DNA of 64,000 nt. It comes from Leptospira hartskeerlii (GTDB lineage Bacteria; Spirochaetota; Leptospiria; Leptospirales; Leptospiraceae). The notes under the pieces were generated by a model. The model saw nothing but the letters and a program-made list of their open reading frames with translations. It did not search any database and was not told the origin of the DNA. Location: contig NZ_NPDL01000003.1 of NCBI RefSeq assembly GCF_002811475.1, forward strand, positions 434,001 to 498,000, written 5' to 3'. Every line of letters begins with the position of its first letter. The stretch's first letter is position 1. Shown here one piece after another: positions 1 through 7,070 of this stretch. The position numbers and the translations under genes were made by a program.

Positions 1-193
1 CCGTTCTGTCCATGACAGAATAATGCAAATTCATCCCCTTTGAACAAAGTATCCCTCTGTTTGTAGGATGATCCGGATCCCCACTGACAGAAATCTCCAG
101 TGGCCCAGATTTTTCTACCTTCAGGCCACAACCCACCCCGCAATAAGGACAGGTGGTCTGAAAGGTTTCCTGGTTTTGCATATCGATATTCAT
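1..193 (-). CDS. nasA: Molybdopterin oxidoreductase, probable assimilatory nitrate reductase (5' end only)
   Basis: This is the first 64 codons of a gene that runs off the left edge. The translation has the [4Fe-4S] signature of Mo-bisPGD oxidoreductases: Cys15, Cys18, Cys22 and Cys50 (C-x2-C-x3-C-x27-C), inside CPYCGVGCG and HPTNRGILCSKG, which resemble NasA-type nitrate reductases. A formate dehydrogenase of the same superfamily is the main alternative. No signal peptide is seen, which fits a cytoplasmic enzyme. The first ATG (191-193) touches a sigma-54-like promoter whose start point would lie near 183, so the in-frame ATG at 179-181 (Met5) may be the true start on a nearly leaderless mRNA. 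Family assignment is good; the exact substrate is inferred. Confidence 0.72.
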   Translation of the reverse strand, partial: MNIDMQNQETFQTTCPYCGVGCGLKVEKSGPLEISVSGDPDHPTNRGILCSKGMNLHYSVMDRT

Positions 194-209
194 GCAATTA
201 TCACGCCAA
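193..209 (-). promoter_or_regulatory. Sigma-54 promoter of the nitrate reductase gene
   Basis: Read on the minus strand the sequence is TTGGCGTGATAATTGCA. It matches the RpoN consensus TGGCACG-N4-TTGCW at all but two positions, with GG and GC 12 bp apart. It shares 14 of 17 bases, including the ATAA spacer, with the site before the porin at 1316. The -12 element abuts the first ATG of the gene. No activator site was identified. Confidence 0.65.
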
Positions 210-502
210 ATCCTTGATTATTTGAAAAACGGGCTAAATAGAAGCTTCCAGAACGTGTTTTCATAGGGAGAAAGTTTTCTCATCCTCAGTTCTAAGGCAG
301 TTTGTATAGAATTTCTGCAATGTAGTATCTTCGACAAAGCCTGTTCACTGGGATATACTGGCTTTCTCCAAGCAAGAAGTGTAGAATGTGCACTGGAATC
401 GGGATTCAAAGTAATCGGAAACGAATTGCCTTTCTTTTTTAGATCTGGCATTTATCCTGCATATAAAGAAATACTGGATGTCTCCAGGCTCAAACCCCAA
501 AA
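194..502. other. Intergenic region between nasA and a hypothetical gene
   Basis: This 309-bp stretch separates two divergent genes. A 77-codon minus-strand frame at 218-451 has no ribosome-binding site and no recognisable motif, and I do not call it. The support I see is for regulatory sequence: the minus-strand sigma-54 site overlapping its left edge and a weaker plus-strand sigma-54-like site at 445-461. Confidence 0.5.
445..461 (+). promoter_or_regulatory. Possible sigma-54 promoter of the hypothetical gene at 503
   Basis: CTGGCATTTATCCTGCA keeps the -24 GG (447-448) and -12 GC (459-460) exactly 12 bp apart, but is weaker than consensus at the distal CG and the first T of TTGC. The -12 GC lies 43 bp before the ATG at 503. 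The same 43-bp distance separates the strong sigma-54 site from the porin ATG at 1316, so it could be a third member of the same regulon. Confidence 0.35.
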
Positions 503-1024
503 ATGAAAGAGAAGAATGAGCATGAAATTTTATTTTTTTTCTATTCCCAAGCGGATTTTTTAGAGGAAGTCTGGGCGGAATACAAAAGATCTCCCGCAAA
601 ACTTTCCTGCTTAAATCTTATAAACTGGATCTTTGCAGCCTTTCCAATCTACGAAGACATTTCCAAACTTCTCCCGTCGGTGATCTCAAAAACAAAACTG
701 GCCTCCGAAAATGGGAGTGATCCCGACTTTTCTTACGAATTAAAAAAAGTAGATATAAATATAAAAACTCCGAGTGAATTAGTTTCGATTCACAAAAGAG
801 TTTCTGAAAGTAAACAAACGGATAAGAAAAAGTCCCTACAAAATAGTAAATACTTCTGGAATCTTCAAAAAGAAATCCAAGAAGGAAGAAAAGGTCCTCT
901 ATTGGTTTCACTAGAAGAAACCGCCAAGAGTATAATTCGTTTCAATAACGAACTCGAACTGGAATTGATAGAACATTACGGATTCAATTTCCGCAAAAAA
1001 CTGAACATAGACATCGTATCTTAA
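503..1024 (+). CDS. Hypothetical protein, 173 aa
   Basis: I do not recognise this protein. It is charged, lysine- and glutamate-rich and mostly helical in appearance, with a hydrophobic stretch near residues 38-50 and no signal peptide or metal-binding motif. No convincing ribosome-binding site precedes the ATG, so the start is uncertain. It lies between a probable nitrate reductase and a sigma-54-driven porin and has a sigma-54-like site of its own, which suggests co-regulation but says nothing firm about function. Confidence 0.5.
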   Translation: MKEKNEHEILFFFYSQADFLEEVWAEYKRSPAKLSCLNLINWIFAAFPIYEDISKLLPSVISKTKLASENGSDPDFSYELKKVDINIKTPSELVSIHKRVSESKQTDKKKSLQNSKYFWNLQKEIQEGRKGPLLVSLEETAKSIIRFNNELELELIEHYGFNFRKKLNIDIVS

Positions 1025-1315
1025 AAAGCAAATTTTGTGCCAATCGTATAATTTTTTAGAAAATAGCAACAAAAGAAGTCCACATTGCTTTATATTGAAG
1101 CGTCGAAGATACTACAAAAAGAATTTTCCTAGAAAACGTACCTTAATTATACAATACGCGCATTTATAAAACGCATAAAAAAGAACACTCTCGATTCTAA
1201 TTTCAGCAAATTGATTAAATCCGCCAAAATATTCAACATTAGCATATTTTTCACATGTTGGCACGATAATTGCTAAAAGTCTTATAAAGATATTTTTTAC
1301 CCTGGGCGGTCTTGA
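1025..1315. other. Regulatory region upstream of the porin
   Basis: This AT-rich 291-bp interval contains the sigma-54 promoter at 1258-1274. Upstream of it lies a direct repeat of CGCAT at 1159-1163 and 1172-1176, each followed by an A/T run. This could be part of an enhancer-binding-protein site, but no NtrC-type GCACC/GGTGC dyad is visible. No gene or terminator is evident. Confidence 0.4.
1258..1274 (+). promoter_or_regulatory. Sigma-54 (RpoN) promoter of the porin gene
   Basis: TTGGCACGATAATTGCT is a perfect match to TGGCACG-N4-TTGCW, with GG at 1260-1261 and GC at 1272-1273. The predicted start point near 1285 gives a leader of about 31 nt to the ATG at 1316. RpoN promoters require a bacterial enhancer-binding protein, none of which is encoded in this window. 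Confidence 0.8.
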
Positions 1316-3103
1316 ATGTATACGATCCCGAAACTAAAGTTTAATTTTCTATTTCTCTTAATAACTATCGTTATTAGTATTCCTTTATATTCGGAAGAAG
1401 ATCCGAGTAAAAACGCGAAGGAAACGAATCAGAACCCTCTGCCCTCTTCTTCCGATACGAATAAAACAGAAGGTACCGATCCGAAAATTAAGAAACCAGA
1501 ACCTAAATACAATTCTCCTTGGAAGGGAAATATTCCGGTAGATCATCTCAGAACTCTCTTGGTCACTCCGGAACAAATGAAGGACACTCAAAAGTCGGAC
1601 CTGTTTTGGTTGGATAATTTGAAACTGGGAGTTTCTGTCCGTCCCAGATTCGAAGCCAGAGAGAATCCGGACTTCAATAAGAAGACAGATGATTACAGCT
1701 CTTTCGTAGGACAGAATACTCAACTCTGGTTTTTATTCGATCCTTCTCCTTATTATGCGATCAAAGTCACTATGCAAGATAGTAGGCTTTGGGGAGGAAG
1801 CCAAACTCCTCAGAATGCCGGTAATTGGACTTACGGGCTCAGCACAGGTGCCGGGACCACTTTGACTCCGGCTACTTCTACCAATACGAATATTAGAAAT
1901 AATACGGATATTAGAGAAGCTTATATAGTATTCAAAAAAACTGATAAACTTCCTGTTTCAGTTTTCGTGGGCAGACAGGTATTCGCCTTCGGAGATCTGA
2001 AAATTGTTGGTCCATTAAATTGGCTACATACTGGTTTTGCTTTCGACGGAGTTAGATTCGTGCATGATTCCCAATGGTTTAGATCGCATGTATTCGGAAC
2101 GATCCTGTCCAATCAATATGACGCACCTTATGGCTTGACCACAAGCAACGGAAGATCCAAGGGATCCATAGACCAGGCATATTTTTTCGGTGCTTATAAT
2201 ACGATCAAGTTAGGAGAAGAAGCTCATCTGGATCTATACGTGTTCGAAGTTTCCAAAAAATGGATCCCGAATTCAAATCCTACCGACTTCGATAATCGCC
2301 TAAAACAAAGAGACGATCTATTGACCACCGGTTTTAGATTCACCAATCGGACCAATAATAACCTTTTGCCGGCGGGAAAGGTTTGGGACTGGACGATAGA
2401 ATCTGCGTGGCAATCAGGAATGACAGGGGATAGAGTCAAAGCGGACTGGGATATCCTAGATCAAAAAGCGGCTAACGGTAAAAACATTTATACGGAGAAG
2501 GTGCAGTATGATACAAGACTTCTCTCTTTGGATACCGGGATCAAAGTCAACGATTGGATCCGCTTAGGTTTAGGTTATACATATGCATCCGGAGATCCGA
2601 ATAGATCCGATTCTAAAGTGGGGACATGGCAGAGTTTATTTCCTCAGATCGCAGGCTCTTTCCCGAATTGGAATACTATGAACGGCCAATCCCTAATGGC
2701 TGGATTTGAAAACATAAAGTCTTATTCTATTCGAGCGAATCTCAAAACGGAATACGGAATGTTCGTATTTGCGATTTACGATACTCAGAAAGCAAATCTG
2801 CAAGATGCTTGGTATAAGGTTTCGGGAGTCCCAAATACCGGAGCAAGCACGGAAAATTATTCTAACGATAAGTTCTCTTATGATAATTCCAGATTAGGAA
2901 GAAGATTATTTTATCAATATGATTTCACTTGGATCCATAATTACACCGAATCTGTTTCTATCTGGATGGGGATTTCTCTCATAAAAGCGAAGGAAGCGAT
3001 CGGTAACGAAAGAACAAATCCATTCGCTTCTAATCCGGATAATAGATACACATTCGATGATACTTCTAAGTTCTTTTATCTCATGGTCTCCGCCTCCCTA
3101 TAA
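1316..3103 (+). CDS. Outer-membrane beta-barrel porin, alginate-export-like family
   Basis: The 595-residue protein begins with a signal peptide (hydrophobic segment about residues 10-24). A Pro/Lys/Asn-rich spacer to about residue 75 follows, then a barrel-like region with alternating aromatic strands. Segments around 110-160 (VRPRFEARENPDF, then LWFLFDPSPYYAIKVTMQDSR) and the region near AYIVFKKTDKLPVSVFVGRQ are typical of alginate-export (AlgE-like) family porins, and it ends in a short hydrophobic strand. Such proteins sit in the outer membrane and pass small anionic solutes; the actual solute is unknown. A consensus sigma-54 promoter lies just upstream and a strong terminator follows, so it is monocistronic. 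Proximity to a nitrate reductase with a matching promoter suggests a role in nitrogen nutrition. Confidence 0.8.
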   Translation: MYTIPKLKFNFLFLLITIVISIPLYSEEDPSKNAKETNQNPLPSSSDTNKTEGTDPKIKKPEPKYNSPWKGNIPVDHLRTLLVTPEQMKDTQKSDLFWLDNLKLGVSVRPRFEARENPDFNKKTDDYSSFVGQNTQLWFLFDPSPYYAIKVTMQDSRLWGGSQTPQNAGNWTYGLSTGAGTTLTPATSTNTNIRNNTDIREAYIVFKKTDKLPVSVFVGRQVFAFGDLKIVGPLNWLHTGFAFDGVRFVHDSQWFRSHVFGTILSNQYDAPYGLTTSNGRSKGSIDQAYFFGAYNTIKLGEEAHLDLYVFEVSKKWIPNSNPTDFDNRLKQRDDLLTTGFRFTNRTNNNLLPAGKVWDWTIESAWQSGMTGDRVKADWDILDQKAANGKNIYTEKVQYDTRLLSLDTGIKVNDWIRLGLGYTYASGDPNRSDSKVGTWQSLFPQIAGSFPNWNTMNGQSLMAGFENIKSYSIRANLKTEYGMFVFAIYDTQKANLQDAWYKVSGVPNTGASTENYSNDKFSYDNSRLGRRLFYQYDFTWIHNYTESVSIWMGISLIKAKEAIGNERTNPFASNPDNRYTFDDTSKFFYLMVSASL

Positions 3104-3118
3104 GGCAATCCTTTCCCT

Positions 3119-3154
3119 GGGAGGGGTCGAAGTTTCGGCCCCTCCTTTCTTTTT
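3119..3154 (+). terminator. Rho-independent terminator after the porin
   Basis: A GC-rich stem pairs GGAGGGG (3120-3126) with CCCCTCC (3139-3145) and is extended by CGAA/TTCG toward a tiny loop. The T-rich tract TTTCTTTTT follows. It begins 16 bp after the porin stop codon. Confidence 0.85.
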
Positions 3155-3253
3155 GGAACAAGTTCTCAAATTCTTTATCCAAAAAGTTTCGAATTAGATT
3201 GAATAGTTTCCTGAAAAGAGAAACCTTGCCCGCATTGAAGAGAATTTTCTAAT

Positions 3254-4120
3254 ATGTCATTCACCAGATACAAAGACAAAAAAGTATTTATAACAGGCGG
3301 TTCCGCAGGTATAGGCAAAGGAATTGCAATCCAATTAGCGAAGGCGGGAGCAAGTGTAATCGTTTCTGCCAGAGGAAAATCTAATTTAGAAAAAACTGTG
3401 CAGGAATTAAAGGCTGTAGGAGCTCCAACAGCAGTATTTGGCTTCGCAGTTTTGGATGTTTCCGACAAAAAGGCTCTCGAAAAAGAAGCCAAAAAGGCAA
3501 TCCAAACTTTAGGGGGATTAGACCTCTTAATTTGTAGCAGCGGCTTTGCAAAAGCGGGAGAAGCTTCCGACCTGGAAGACGAAGTTTATAGAAATCTAAT
3601 GGATGTAAACTTTTTCGGTCATGTGAACAGCGCGCTCGCTTTTAATGACCATTTTGCTAAACAAAAAAGCGGAGAGATCGTATTTTTAGCCTCTACTCTC
3701 GCGTTCTTTTCCATCTACGGATACGGAGCTTATTCTGCGAGTAAGTTTGCGATAGTCGGTTTTGCACAAGGTTTCCGCCAAGAGATGATGCTTCATGGAG
3801 TAAAAGTAAAATTATTTCTTCCTCCTACAACAGACACTCCCGGTTTGGAAAAGGAAAATACTGACAAACCTGAATTAAGTAAGGAAATTGAGATGGGTTC
3901 TGCATTAAACAAAGTGCATGCAATCGATTCAGTAGCAAAGGCAATCTTAAAATGGATACCGAACAAAAAGTTCATCGGCTATACAGGCTGGGATTCTTGG
4001 CTCCAATATTTTCTATTTAGGCATTTTCCTGAATTCAGCATTAAGCTTACTGATTCTGAATTAAAGGCAGCACAATCCAGACTATACAAGAAAAAACAAA
4101 AAGATAGAAATGCAGTATAG
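3254..4120 (+). CDS. Short-chain dehydrogenase/reductase, 3-ketodihydrosphingosine-reductase-like
   Basis: This is a classical SDR of 288 residues. The N-terminal TGGSAGIG (about residues 14-21) is the NAD(P)-binding glycine motif. A catalytic Ser in FLASTLA and the YSASK motif (Tyr-x3-Lys) complete the active site. An arginine after the second strand (SARG) suggests NADP(H) preference. The C-terminal extension, with a hydrophobic aromatic segment (WLQYFLFRHFPEF), resembles membrane-associated 3-ketosphinganine reductases, so a long-chain lipid substrate is possible, but this is inference. It has its own upstream gap after the porin terminator and is followed by the B12 riboswitch, so it is probably transcribed alone. 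Confidence 0.75.
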   Translation: MSFTRYKDKKVFITGGSAGIGKGIAIQLAKAGASVIVSARGKSNLEKTVQELKAVGAPTAVFGFAVLDVSDKKALEKEAKKAIQTLGGLDLLICSSGFAKAGEASDLEDEVYRNLMDVNFFGHVNSALAFNDHFAKQKSGEIVFLASTLAFFSIYGYGAYSASKFAIVGFAQGFRQEMMLHGVKVKLFLPPTTDTPGLEKENTDKPELSKEIEMGSALNKVHAIDSVAKAILKWIPNKKFIGYTGWDSWLQYFLFRHFPEFSIKLTDSELKAAQSRLYKKKQKDRNAV

Positions 4121-4126
4121 AGAATT

Positions 4127-4155
4127 TTGCTCTGACGAAAATAAAATACTATACA
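4127..4155 (+). promoter_or_regulatory. Candidate promoter of the cobalamin operon
   Basis: TTGCTC (4127-4132) and TATACA (4150-4155) are spaced by 17 bp and lie about 30 bp before the conserved part of the riboswitch, which is where the housekeeping promoter should be. Each hexamer is only a partial match to consensus. Confidence 0.35.
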
Positions 4156-4187
4156 AAATCACTCACCTAAATAGATCCTGAAATCTC

Positions 4188-4356
4188 AGTCTATTTTTGT
4201 AGGAACATAGATGTCCTCATCTATGGGAAGACGGTGCAATTCCGTCACGGTACCCGCCGCTGTAAGAGGGACAAAAGGCACAAGATGTCACTGGGCGTAA
4301 AAGCCTGGGAAGACGTGCTGAGTAGGACGATCTCGAGTCAGAAAACGACCTTACAA
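4188..4356 (+). ncRNA. Cobalamin riboswitch controlling the cob operon
   Basis: The conserved core is present: GGTGCAATTCC followed by CCCGCCGCTGTAAG (about 4233-4265), the CACTGGG and CCTGGGAAG arms (about 4288-4312), and the B12-box-like GAGTCAGAAAACGACC (4335-4350). A short hairpin (GTAAG/CTTAC, about 4388-4400) lies between the aptamer and cbtB and may belong to the expression platform. The element precedes cobalt-transport and corrin biosynthesis genes, so high cobalamin should repress the operon. An inherent terminator is not obvious, so a translational or long-range mechanism is possible. Confidence 0.93.
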
Positions 4357-4505
4357 AAATCCTGAAGCTACGTGATCAGTCTCGGATGTAAGACGCTTAC
4401 GTAACTAAACTCAACATTTTTGTTCATGCGATGCTTAGGCTCATTCTTTTGTGCTTTAATATCGCTTATATCTTGTTAGGCGAAGATCTCTTAGGAGGGA
4501 TTTTT

Positions 4506-4688
4506 ATGCGCTCGATTTCCGTTTCGAAGGATTTTTCGGGAGCCAGACTATGGCTTAGAACTTCCGTTCTGGTTTTAGTAGGGTTTCTTGCTTTTTCTAC
4601 GATCTATGCAGTAGGCTTGGAACCGATGGTGTATTTGCACGATACTTTTCATGATATAAGACATTCGACAGGCTTTCCATGCCATTAA
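4506..4688 (+). CDS. cbtB: Cobalt transporter subunit CbtB
   Basis: This is a 60-residue membrane protein with one hydrophobic helix (about residues 17-37). Its C terminus, HDTFHDIRHSTGFPCH, is the conserved histidine- and cysteine-bearing tail of the CbtB family, thought to bind cobalt. I chose the ATG at 4506 over an upstream one because AGGAGGG sits just before it and the product then has the family's usual length. It is the first gene after the riboswitch and its stop overlaps the cbtA start by 10 bp. CbtB and CbtA are a predicted B12-regulated cobalt uptake pair. Confidence 0.88.
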   Translation: MRSISVSKDFSGARLWLRTSVLVLVGFLAFSTIYAVGLEPMVYLHDTFHDIRHSTGFPCH

Positions 4689-5491
4689 GATCAGGATTTT
4701 CTGATATATTGCGGGCTGGGTTATTTTCCGGTCTGGTATCAGGTTTTGTTTTAGGGATCCTGGTTTGCATTTGGAATCTTCCGTTGATTTTAGAAGCGGA
4801 GAAGTTTGAATCTAAATCTGCATCAGAAAATTCCAATTCAGGTCATACGCATGCACATTCCGCGCATGTAGAAGCCCATTCTCATGCAAAAGTGAAAACT
4901 TCTTCCTCTGAAGATATTGAAGGTGATAAACTTTTGCAAAAAAGAAATCTTGGAACAGTAATCGGCTCAGTTCTATTAGGAATTTCTTTTGGAGTTCTAG
5001 TTTCTCTTTGGATGACCTTCTTTCCTCCGAACGGATTTTTACAAAACCCTTCCCAATCCAAAACGATCATCCTAAGCATTCTATTTACGATCGGTGGATT
5101 TTTAATCTTCTTTGGGATCCCATTTTTAGGACTACCTCCTGAATTACCAGGTAGAGCTTCCAGTGCATACGATTATCCCGAAAGACAAGCTTGGTGGTAT
5201 ATATGCGTCGGTTCTAGTTCAGTTGGCGTTTTAGCATCTCGATTAATTCTATCTTATTTAAATATCCATAATAGATTAAAATGGGTTTTCGCTATCATAC
5301 TTTTCCTTTTCTTCGTAGGACTTCCATTCTATCTTGGCGCGCCTAAAATTTCTGAAAACTTTGCCGCTCCAAAAGAATTAAGGATACAGTTCGAATATGT
5401 AACCCTACTTACGAATCTACTCTTCTGGTTTCTATTATCTTCTTTATTTTTCTTATTTTGGAAACCGAGGCAGGTATTGGGGTTCAAATGA
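4679..5491 (+). CDS. cbtA: Cobalt transporter subunit CbtA
   Basis: This 270-residue integral membrane protein has about six hydrophobic segments (roughly residues 12-38, 85-108, 120-145, 160-182, 195-212 and 235-255). A histidine-rich loop between the first two segments (HTHAHSAHVEAHSHA) is a likely metal-binding site. Both features are typical of CbtA, the larger partner of CbtB in predicted cobalt uptake under B12-riboswitch control. The start overlaps cbtB by 10 bp and the stop overlaps the cbiX start as ATGA, indicating translational coupling. Confidence 0.85.
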   Translation: MPLRSGFSDILRAGLFSGLVSGFVLGILVCIWNLPLILEAEKFESKSASENSNSGHTHAHSAHVEAHSHAKVKTSSSEDIEGDKLLQKRNLGTVIGSVLLGISFGVLVSLWMTFFPPNGFLQNPSQSKTIILSILFTIGGFLIFFGIPFLGLPPELPGRASSAYDYPERQAWWYICVGSSSVGVLASRLILSYLNIHNRLKWVFAIILFLFFVGLPFYLGAPKISENFAAPKELRIQFEYVTLLTNLLFWFLLSSLFFLFWKPRQVLGFK

Positions 5492-6678
5492 AGCCTGAAA
5501 TTGCGGTTTTGGTATTAGGTCATGGAAGCAGGGAAGAAAATTCCAATTTGGAATTTGTTTCCTTGGTTGAGGCCTATTCACTTACTCGTCCGGATCTGAA
5601 AATATCACATGCTTATGTGGAACTTGCAAAACCCGATTTGGAAACCGCGTTGAAGGAATTATGCGGAGAATATTCGAATATTATAATATTTCCCCTATTT
5701 TTGTATACTTCAGGTCATGTCAAAAATGATATCCCAATTGTCTTAGATAGGATTAAGTTCGATTTTCCAACTCATTCCTTCAAAATTGCAAGCAGCTTAG
5801 GTATTCATTCTAAGATGGTGTCCTTACTTAGAAAGCGTGCAGAAGAATTTCTACCTCTAAACGTAGAACAATCCTCTAAAACAGGAGTGATCATAGTAAA
5901 TAGAGGTTCTTCCGATCCGGATGCAAATGGAGATTTTTATAAGACAGTTAGATTGTTCCAAGAAGGAAATTTTTTCTCATTTGTTCTTCCTTCATTCATT
6001 GGAATAACAAGCCCACTTCTGCCGGATACCTTGGAGATGGCTTCCAAGTTAAGACCGGAGAGACTTCTGGTGGTCCCCTACTTTTTATTCGGAGGAAAAT
6101 TGATCCAAAAAATTTCCTCCTTGGTCCAAAACTTCTCCGAAAAATTTCCTTGGATCAAAACCGAAGTTTCTTCCTATTTAGGCCCAGATCCTGAACTATT
6201 CTCCGTCATTGATGAAAGGATACAAGATTGTATCTCCGGAAAATTATCTCTTCCTTGTGATACCTGCGAATACAGGACACAACTTCCAGGTCTTTCTAAA
6301 AAAGTAGGAGGATTAAAGGCGCTCCTTTGGAGTATCCGCCATTTGGAAACTCATAACCAGGCGGCTCCTCATCTATTCCCTCATCGTAATTTACAAAAAC
6401 ATATATTTGTTTGTGAGAATATAGACTGCGCAAGCAAAGGAAGTTCTGCCTTAGTCTCACGAATTAGATCCATTTTAAAGGTACAAGGAAGACAATCGGA
6501 TTTTAAAATTTCACGCTCTTCATGTATGGGGAGATGCGGAGAAGGTCCAGTAGTTGTAGTCTATCCAGACGGAGTTTGGTATCAAAAAGTTAGCGTGGAA
6601 GATGCGGAAGATCTGGTTTCGGAACATCTTTTACAAGATAGACTCGTTTCTCGTTTAGTTGATAATATTATGCAATAG
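5488..6678 (+). CDS. cbiX: Sirohydrochlorin cobaltochelatase CbiX with C-terminal ferredoxin domain
   Basis: The enzyme inserts Co2+ into sirohydrochlorin, the committed step of the early-cobalt (anaerobic) pathway. The start at 5488 (ATGA overlap with cbtA) puts the catalytic LGHGSREEN motif at residues 10-18 (His12), with a second conserved His77 in LYTSGHVKNDI. A duplicated chelatase half follows to about residue 265. The C-terminal roughly 100 residues resemble a thioredoxin-like [2Fe-2S] ferredoxin with cysteine pairs C-x4-C (VCENIDC) and C-x3-C (SCMGRCGEGP), and another pair occurs in the linker (CDTC). Fusion of CbiX to such a domain is known in some bacteria. The domain may donate electrons or sense redox state; this is inference. 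Confidence 0.88.
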   Translation: MKPEIAVLVLGHGSREENSNLEFVSLVEAYSLTRPDLKISHAYVELAKPDLETALKELCGEYSNIIIFPLFLYTSGHVKNDIPIVLDRIKFDFPTHSFKIASSLGIHSKMVSLLRKRAEEFLPLNVEQSSKTGVIIVNRGSSDPDANGDFYKTVRLFQEGNFFSFVLPSFIGITSPLLPDTLEMASKLRPERLLVVPYFLFGGKLIQKISSLVQNFSEKFPWIKTEVSSYLGPDPELFSVIDERIQDCISGKLSLPCDTCEYRTQLPGLSKKVGGLKALLWSIRHLETHNQAAPHLFPHRNLQKHIFVCENIDCASKGSSALVSRIRSILKVQGRQSDFKISRSSCMGRCGEGPVVVVYPDGVWYQKVSVEDAEDLVSEHLLQDRLVSRLVDNIMQ

Positions 6679-6687
6679 GAATATAGT

Positions 6688-7062
6688 ATGGCTTGTCATG
6701 AAATAGCGGCATTAAGATTAGGTATGATGAATGTTCTTGGAATCAAGGATGAATCGGTTATCGAACATGAAAAGAATGAAATAGGAACTGAGGCTCTCTC
6801 TTCTCCCGGTCCAATCCAGTCTTTGACGAATTCGAATAATTTCGGCGATCTAATCCGGTTTTTCGAAGCAAGTTTGGTAGAATTAGAACAAACAATTTCT
6901 AAGCTTCCTTCTGGAGATCCTAAATCGGGATATTATACTTCTCTTTTAATACTTACCAAAAAGGTGGAATTGGACCTAAAGAACTCCGCCAAAGCATTCC
7001 AAACTTTATACATGGACTTAGAAGAAATGCACGACTTTGTGCATGAGATCTACCCTTCCTAG
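6688..7062 (+). CDS. DUF3209 family protein, B12-operon associated
   Basis: The 124-residue protein opens with MACHEIAALRLGMMNVLGI, the hallmark of the DUF3209 family, whose members I know mainly from cobalamin clusters near CbiX. It appears all-helical, with a conserved Cys-His-Glu near the N terminus and an HDFVHEIYP segment near the C terminus that could together bind a metal. It lies 9 bp after cbiX and 8 bp before the ferredoxin-reductase-like gene. Its function is not established. A cobalt chaperone or an accessory to CbiX is a reasonable guess from position and the His/Cys residues. Confidence 0.75.
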   Translation: MACHEIAALRLGMMNVLGIKDESVIEHEKNEIGTEALSSPGPIQSLTNSNNFGDLIRFFEASLVELEQTISKLPSGDPKSGYYTSLLILTKKVELDLKNSAKAFQTLYMDLEEMHDFVHEIYPS

Positions 7063-7070
7063 GAGGAACA

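Noticed and set aside
218..451. 77-codon minus-strand frame between nasA and the hypothetical gene
   Set aside because: It has no ribosome-binding site and no family resemblance, and it overlaps regulatory motifs. A second overlapping minus frame (345-599) is no better.
5458..5487. Upstream ATG for cbiX
   Set aside because: It would overlap cbtA by 34 bp with no ribosome-binding site. The ATG at 5488 forms an ATGA overlap and places the catalytic histidine at the usual position.
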